A stretch of DNA of 64,000 bases, taken from positions 19,954,762 to 20,018,761 of the forward strand of contig OZ029927.1 of assembly GCA_964023275.1 (NCBI GenBank), read 5' to 3'. This DNA is from Norana najaformis. Lineage: Eukaryota > Annelida > Clitellata > Crassiclitellata > Hormogastridae. Positions 61,801-64,000 of this stretch are shown here, one piece after another. Within the stretch, counting starts at the first letter, position 1. Each line of letters begins with the position of its first letter. A model generated the notes under the pieces. The model was not told where the DNA came from, did not search any database, and was given only the letters and a program-made list of their open reading frames with translations. The position numbers and the translations under genes are program-made.

Positions 61801-63156
61801 ACGAAGTCCTTTGCCTTTTGTAACTTCTACAACAGATGAAAATCTACTGGACCCTTTTAACCACATTGAAGTGTTTTAGCAAAACAGGATTCTTGATGAC
61901 AGCTAAATACACAAAGAGCATATTTTTACCATGTAACGGCTTTCTTGGAACAATCTTCTGGATGACTTGCCACTTGGCACCATCCCACACCTCCTCCAGT
62001 TCGTACTCCACACCAGATTCCAACTCACTGACTGTAAGATCTAGAAAAGTAAGAACAGATCTAGAAAAAGAAAAACATTATCTTATGTAGGCAATGACTG
62101 ACTAAGCACTTAAACACTTGGTCCGTTACATAACTTGGCACCTTGTGAGGTTCCAAAACGGAGGAATTATATATACATATATATATATATATGTATAGCC
62201 ACAAACAAACATACATACACTACTGCCTGGTTAGCTCATTGGTTAAAGCATATGTCAAGGCGGCTCTGTGCATCAGAATGCCACGTCGCATACCAATATA
62301 GGCTATATTTAAGAGATTTAAATCTCGGGCTAGGACAAATGAACCTTAAAAGGCGTGGCGCCCATTCAAATGGGCAGCAATGGTGAAGGATCTCACCCAA
62401 TCACTACACTGAAAAATGAGCAGGTCGAGGATATACAGGCGTTATAGAAAAAGTGTACATTTACATTTTTATGTTTTATGGGGATTCAAATCTACAGGAC
62501 ATCATAGATTGTTAACACTTCTTTTCCAGAAATCTTATCGTGATTCTTCCTCTTCCTCTTATCTCTCTTCTTGCTTCAATTTCAAACAGCATCCACCGTG
62601 GCCGTCCGACTGTCTGAGTGCCTGACTCCTGGATCTTGACCCTTTTGCCTATCGATTTTGTTTTGACTGAGCGCCTGTGAATAAGCTGGTTCCCGCGACT
62701 TAGCTTTCGTTGAGCGCTGTAGAAATCTCGAGATTACGATTACGATTGTTGATGCCCCATGCTGCGATGCTGATCTGCTCACATCCTGATCTGGGACAGA
62801 AGGGATTACATTCTTCCTTCGGCAGATTTGCGAAGGAAAATTATGCAACCTAATCTGACCCTTACCACATAAATACATGCCTACATAAAACACAAAATGA
62901 ACGCAGAGAGCATAAGATTAGTAAACTTAGGCTGATTTGAGTCGGAAAGATTCGTAACAAACGTAAAAATCAGTTGATAATGGCATTCAAACAATAAAGG
63001 AATCAACAAGTGAACCGATTTGGAGTTAATTACCTTCTTCTGTTGGAAACATTTCCGAGTCTGATTCTGGTGGTGATGCTGTATATGCTGACGGTGACTT
63101 TGACCCATCAACATAAAGAAATCGTTCGCCAATTCGACTGTCCTTGAACATGTGTT
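42234..63156 (-). CDS. Giant disordered tail, ankyrin-like (3' part)
   Basis: Seven exons in gene order: 63034-63156, 61930-62040, 59336-61327, 57919-58167, 57128-57205, 56589-56651, 42234-55876. Each of the first six begins with two bases and ends with one (phase 1-1); the last carries the stop. About 5418 residues are visible and the gene continues 5' beyond 64000. The product is acidic, mostly Glu/Val/Ala/Pro/Lys, without signal peptide or membrane segment. It contains repeat blocks and recurring ETLPDGTW..RKV modules; near the C-terminus are two copies of VYTDTVE...LPDG...KxxxVEGP. Such 'LPDG..V.RK(V/I)' modules and a giant tail exon recall the C-terminal regions of invertebrate and neuronal ankyrins, where giant exons bind microtubules and organise axons. 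A futsch/MAP1-like scaffold is the main alternative. The gene model is strong; the family name is tentative. Confidence 0.8.
53173..53886 (-). repeat. Recent 357-bp in-frame tandem duplication
   Basis: 53173-53529 and 53530-53886 are almost identical; I see only isolated substitutions, such as TCTCTCTGC/TCCCTCTGC and GTTAATTGC/GTTAACTGC. The period is 119 codons (three ordinary ~40-aa units), so the frame is kept. Confidence 0.85.
56051..56213. mobile_element. hAT-type MITE, second copy
   Basis: 163 bp, sister of 22268-22431, with ends CAGTATCGGATTT and inverted CAGTGACGGCTTC. Flanks ATCATCAA/ATCACTAA are a decayed 8-bp duplication. In the intron before the giant exon. Confidence 0.75.
56341..56419. 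mobile_element. 79-bp foldback MITE with TA duplication
   Basis: Terminal inverted repeats CCCAGCCAGCACAC and GTGTGCTGGCTGGG, an internal palindrome around GACAACGTTGGTC, and TA on both sides (56339-56340, 56420-56421), as in Tc1/mariner-type insertions. Confidence 0.8.
56589..56651 (-). CDS. Giant-gene exon, 63 nt
   Basis: Acceptor TTTGCAG, donor GAAG|GTGAAG, phase 1-1. Encodes EQPSLSSHTSQETLEFEDAE. Accepted on phase and composition. Confidence 0.65.
57128..57205 (-). CDS. Giant-gene exon, 78 nt
   Basis: Acceptor TCTAG, donor ACA|GTATGT, phase 1-1. Encodes DSPPAFEDLFGSSVPFQPGK then SYSFD. The open frame, strong donor and matching phase support it. Confidence 0.7.
57643..57700. repeat. Foldback sequence
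   Basis: Arms of 23 bp with two mismatches, sharing ATACCCAGAAAAT, separated by about 12 AT-rich bases. In an intron of the giant gene. Confidence 0.8.
57919..58167 (-). CDS. Giant-gene exon, 249 nt
   Basis: AG acceptor at 58168-58169, phase 1-1 (82 full codons). Encodes VPNIDEVQRRVALKPAVEE and later HPDGEEKIIEERRTYP. The donor is CCAG|GTTCCT. Confidence 0.75.
58280..58560 (+). mobile_element. CR1/L2-like RT C-terminal fragment
   Basis: Plus-strand frames give TLWNSLPANVRSAV and FRRLFLCLFGFPSWLF, the family of 15770-16350, followed by its 3' UTR. Antisense in a giant-gene intron. Confidence 0.6.
58885..59176 (+). mobile_element. Retroelement 3' end, (TTACGA)n family
   Basis: Plus-sense copy with CTGACTCCTGGATCTTGACT, TTGACTGAGCGCCTGTGAAT and GGGCGCTGTAGAAATCTCTA, tail ATTACGATTACGATTAC. 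Confidence 0.7.
59336..61327 (-). CDS. Giant-gene exon with 15-aa repeats
   Basis: 1992 nt, phase 1-1. The N-terminal half carries LDDGTRLRRKVITTRHLKPV, then WDEVIGWNIEEEIMELAPD, then ETTVEESDETLPDGTWETRK. The C-terminal half has about 20 tandem 15-residue units (EIKVKEPVPTVTEQL; 45 bp, roughly 60600-59750). The acceptor TTTGTAG follows a long pyrimidine-rich (TTACC)n tract. Confidence 0.88.
61341..61585. repeat. (GGTAA)n pentanucleotide tract
   Basis: Imperfect AAGGT/AAGGC/ATGGT units over about 245 bp. On the transcribed strand it is a pyrimidine-rich (TTACC)n stretch ending just upstream of the acceptor of exon 59336-61327. A similar tract is at 63272-63540. Confidence 0.9.
61930..62040 (-). 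CDS. Giant-gene exon, 111 nt
   Basis: Acceptor TTTTCTAG, donor CATG|GTAAAA, phase 1-1. Encodes LTVSELESGVEYELEEVWDG then AKWQVIQKIVPRKPLH. Confidence 0.8.
62222..62470 (+). repeat. tRNA-derived SINE
   Basis: The head CTGGTTAGCTCATTGGTTAA (A box) is followed by the body shared with 36735-37025 and 6860-7300. Antisense in a giant-gene intron. Confidence 0.65.
62505..62752 (+). mobile_element. Retroelement 3' end, (TTACGA)n family
   Basis: Plus-sense copy directly after the SINE, with a decayed coding end (HHRLLTLLFQKSYRDSSSSS), TTGACTGAGCGCCTGTGAAT and the tail CGAGATTACGATTACGATTG. Confidence 0.7.
63034..63156 (-). CDS. Giant-gene exon, 123 nt (5'-most seen)
   Basis: Acceptor GGTAG, donor GAAG|GTAATT, phase 1-1. 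Encodes HMFKDSRIGERFLYVDGSKS then PSAYTASPPESDSEMFPTEE. Upstream exons lie outside the window. Confidence 0.75.
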
Positions 63157-63271
63157 CTACCATTGAAACCAAAGTTAATTTATTTCTTCCACTCATTATG
63201 CATTGAAAGCCAGAGGATCTTAATCTTAGACACAAGACAATTGTGTACAAATAAATGCCCAGGGTCGTTGC

Positions 63272-63540
63272 ATGCACGGTAAGGTAAGGTAAACTAAGGC
63301 ATGGTAAGTTAAGGTAACATACTGTAAGGTAAGGTGAGATAAGGCGCAAAAAGGTGAGATAAGGAAAGATTGATGTGACTACCTTGAAGCGGCGCTTTAC
63401 AAATTTACGATTACGATTATGGTTTGGTAAGGTGAGATAAGGTAAGATAAGGTGAGGTAACGTACTGTAAGGTAAGATAAGGTGCAAAAGGTGAGATAAG
63501 GAAAGGTTGGTAAGGTGAGATAAGGTAAAATAAAGTAATC
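63272..63540. repeat. (GGTAA)n tract, second
   Basis: Same pentanucleotide repeat, interrupted at about 63370-63425 by a small fragment with GGCGCTTTACAAATTTACGA (a retroelement tail). It lies about 115 bases upstream, in gene sense, of exon 63034-63156. Confidence 0.85.
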
Positions 63541-64000
63541 AGTCATTTATTACATGTATATATATGCATGTATGTATGTATCTGGGTATTTTGAATACTG
63601 TCTGCATGTCATCAATTCATGTGTTGTGCTTATACTCTTATTGCGCTTATACTCATATTGTGCTTATACTATTATTACAGTAGTAATGTTAACGGCGACA
63701 CCTAAAGGCCTTATTGTCTGGCCTGAGCCTTGTGGGCCTTGGCCTCAGTAACAATACCACTACTCAACGGTCTACCTAATGAGAAGGTAAATGTTTTGGC
63801 TTACTCAAGTACACCAAAGATGCACTTAATGATGTGAATTATGCCTTGCACATTACTAAAACATTACAGTTACTGTTTTTGAATGTGCTGTTTTTTTTAT
63901 GAAGTGTGGCACTTGTCTCTTGCTAAATAAGATTACTTAATTATTCAAGAAGTTAACACTATAATAGATTAGTCTAACTGATCAGAACGCCTCCTTTGCT

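Noticed and set aside
62760-62870. Possible extra giant-gene exon reading VPDQDVSRSASQHGAS after a CCCAG acceptor
   Set aside because: No phase-1 donor follows before the retroelement tail, and the neighbouring exons already join in phase without it.

Overview
The window is animal nuclear DNA. Coding sequence is split into short exons with GT/AG junctions whose phases match. Introns are long, AT-rich and full of microsatellites, tRNA-derived SINEs, 5'-truncated non-LTR retrotransposon 3' ends and hAT-type DNA elements. No operons, bacterial genes, rRNA or intact tRNA genes were seen. The chitinase, LARP7, PFDN2 and giant disordered protein suggest an invertebrate metazoan; the sequence does not let me name the phylum.

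Layout: (1) 49-10908, minus strand, is a complete 10-exon GH18 chitinase (504 codons) with an intact DxxDxDxE motif and a Pro/Thr/Ala-rich tail in place of a recognisable chitin-binding domain. (2) 11.1-22.9 kb has no gene I can support and is packed with repeats, AT-rich palindromes and microsatellites. (3) 22949-33194, minus strand, is a complete 12-exon LARP7 gene (631 aa: La motif, RRM1, long charged linker, C-terminal xRRM). (4) 35306-37952, plus strand, is a complete 3-exon prefoldin subunit 2 gene (152 aa), head-to-head with LARP7. (5) 42234-63156, minus strand, is the 3' part of a very large gene: six small to medium exons followed by one 13.6-kb coding exon. Every internal exon is phase 1-1 symmetric. 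The product is an acidic, Val/Glu/Pro/Lys-rich disordered protein with several different internal repeat blocks and recurring 'ETLPDG...RKV' modules. I read it tentatively as the giant tail of an ankyrin-like cytoskeletal protein whose N-terminus lies beyond base 64000.

LARP7 and prefoldin 2 are unrelated housekeeping genes (7SK snRNP and chaperonin co-factor). Chitinase would be secreted, and the giant protein is probably cytoskeletal. Nothing suggests that the four genes form one pathway. The least expected items are the giant exon with its recent in-frame repeat amplification, a minisatellite that carries a copy of a splice donor in each unit, and several transposons whose terminal repeats and target duplications can be read directly.

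All exon boundaries were worked out by hand from splice consensus, frame and family similarity. No searches were run.
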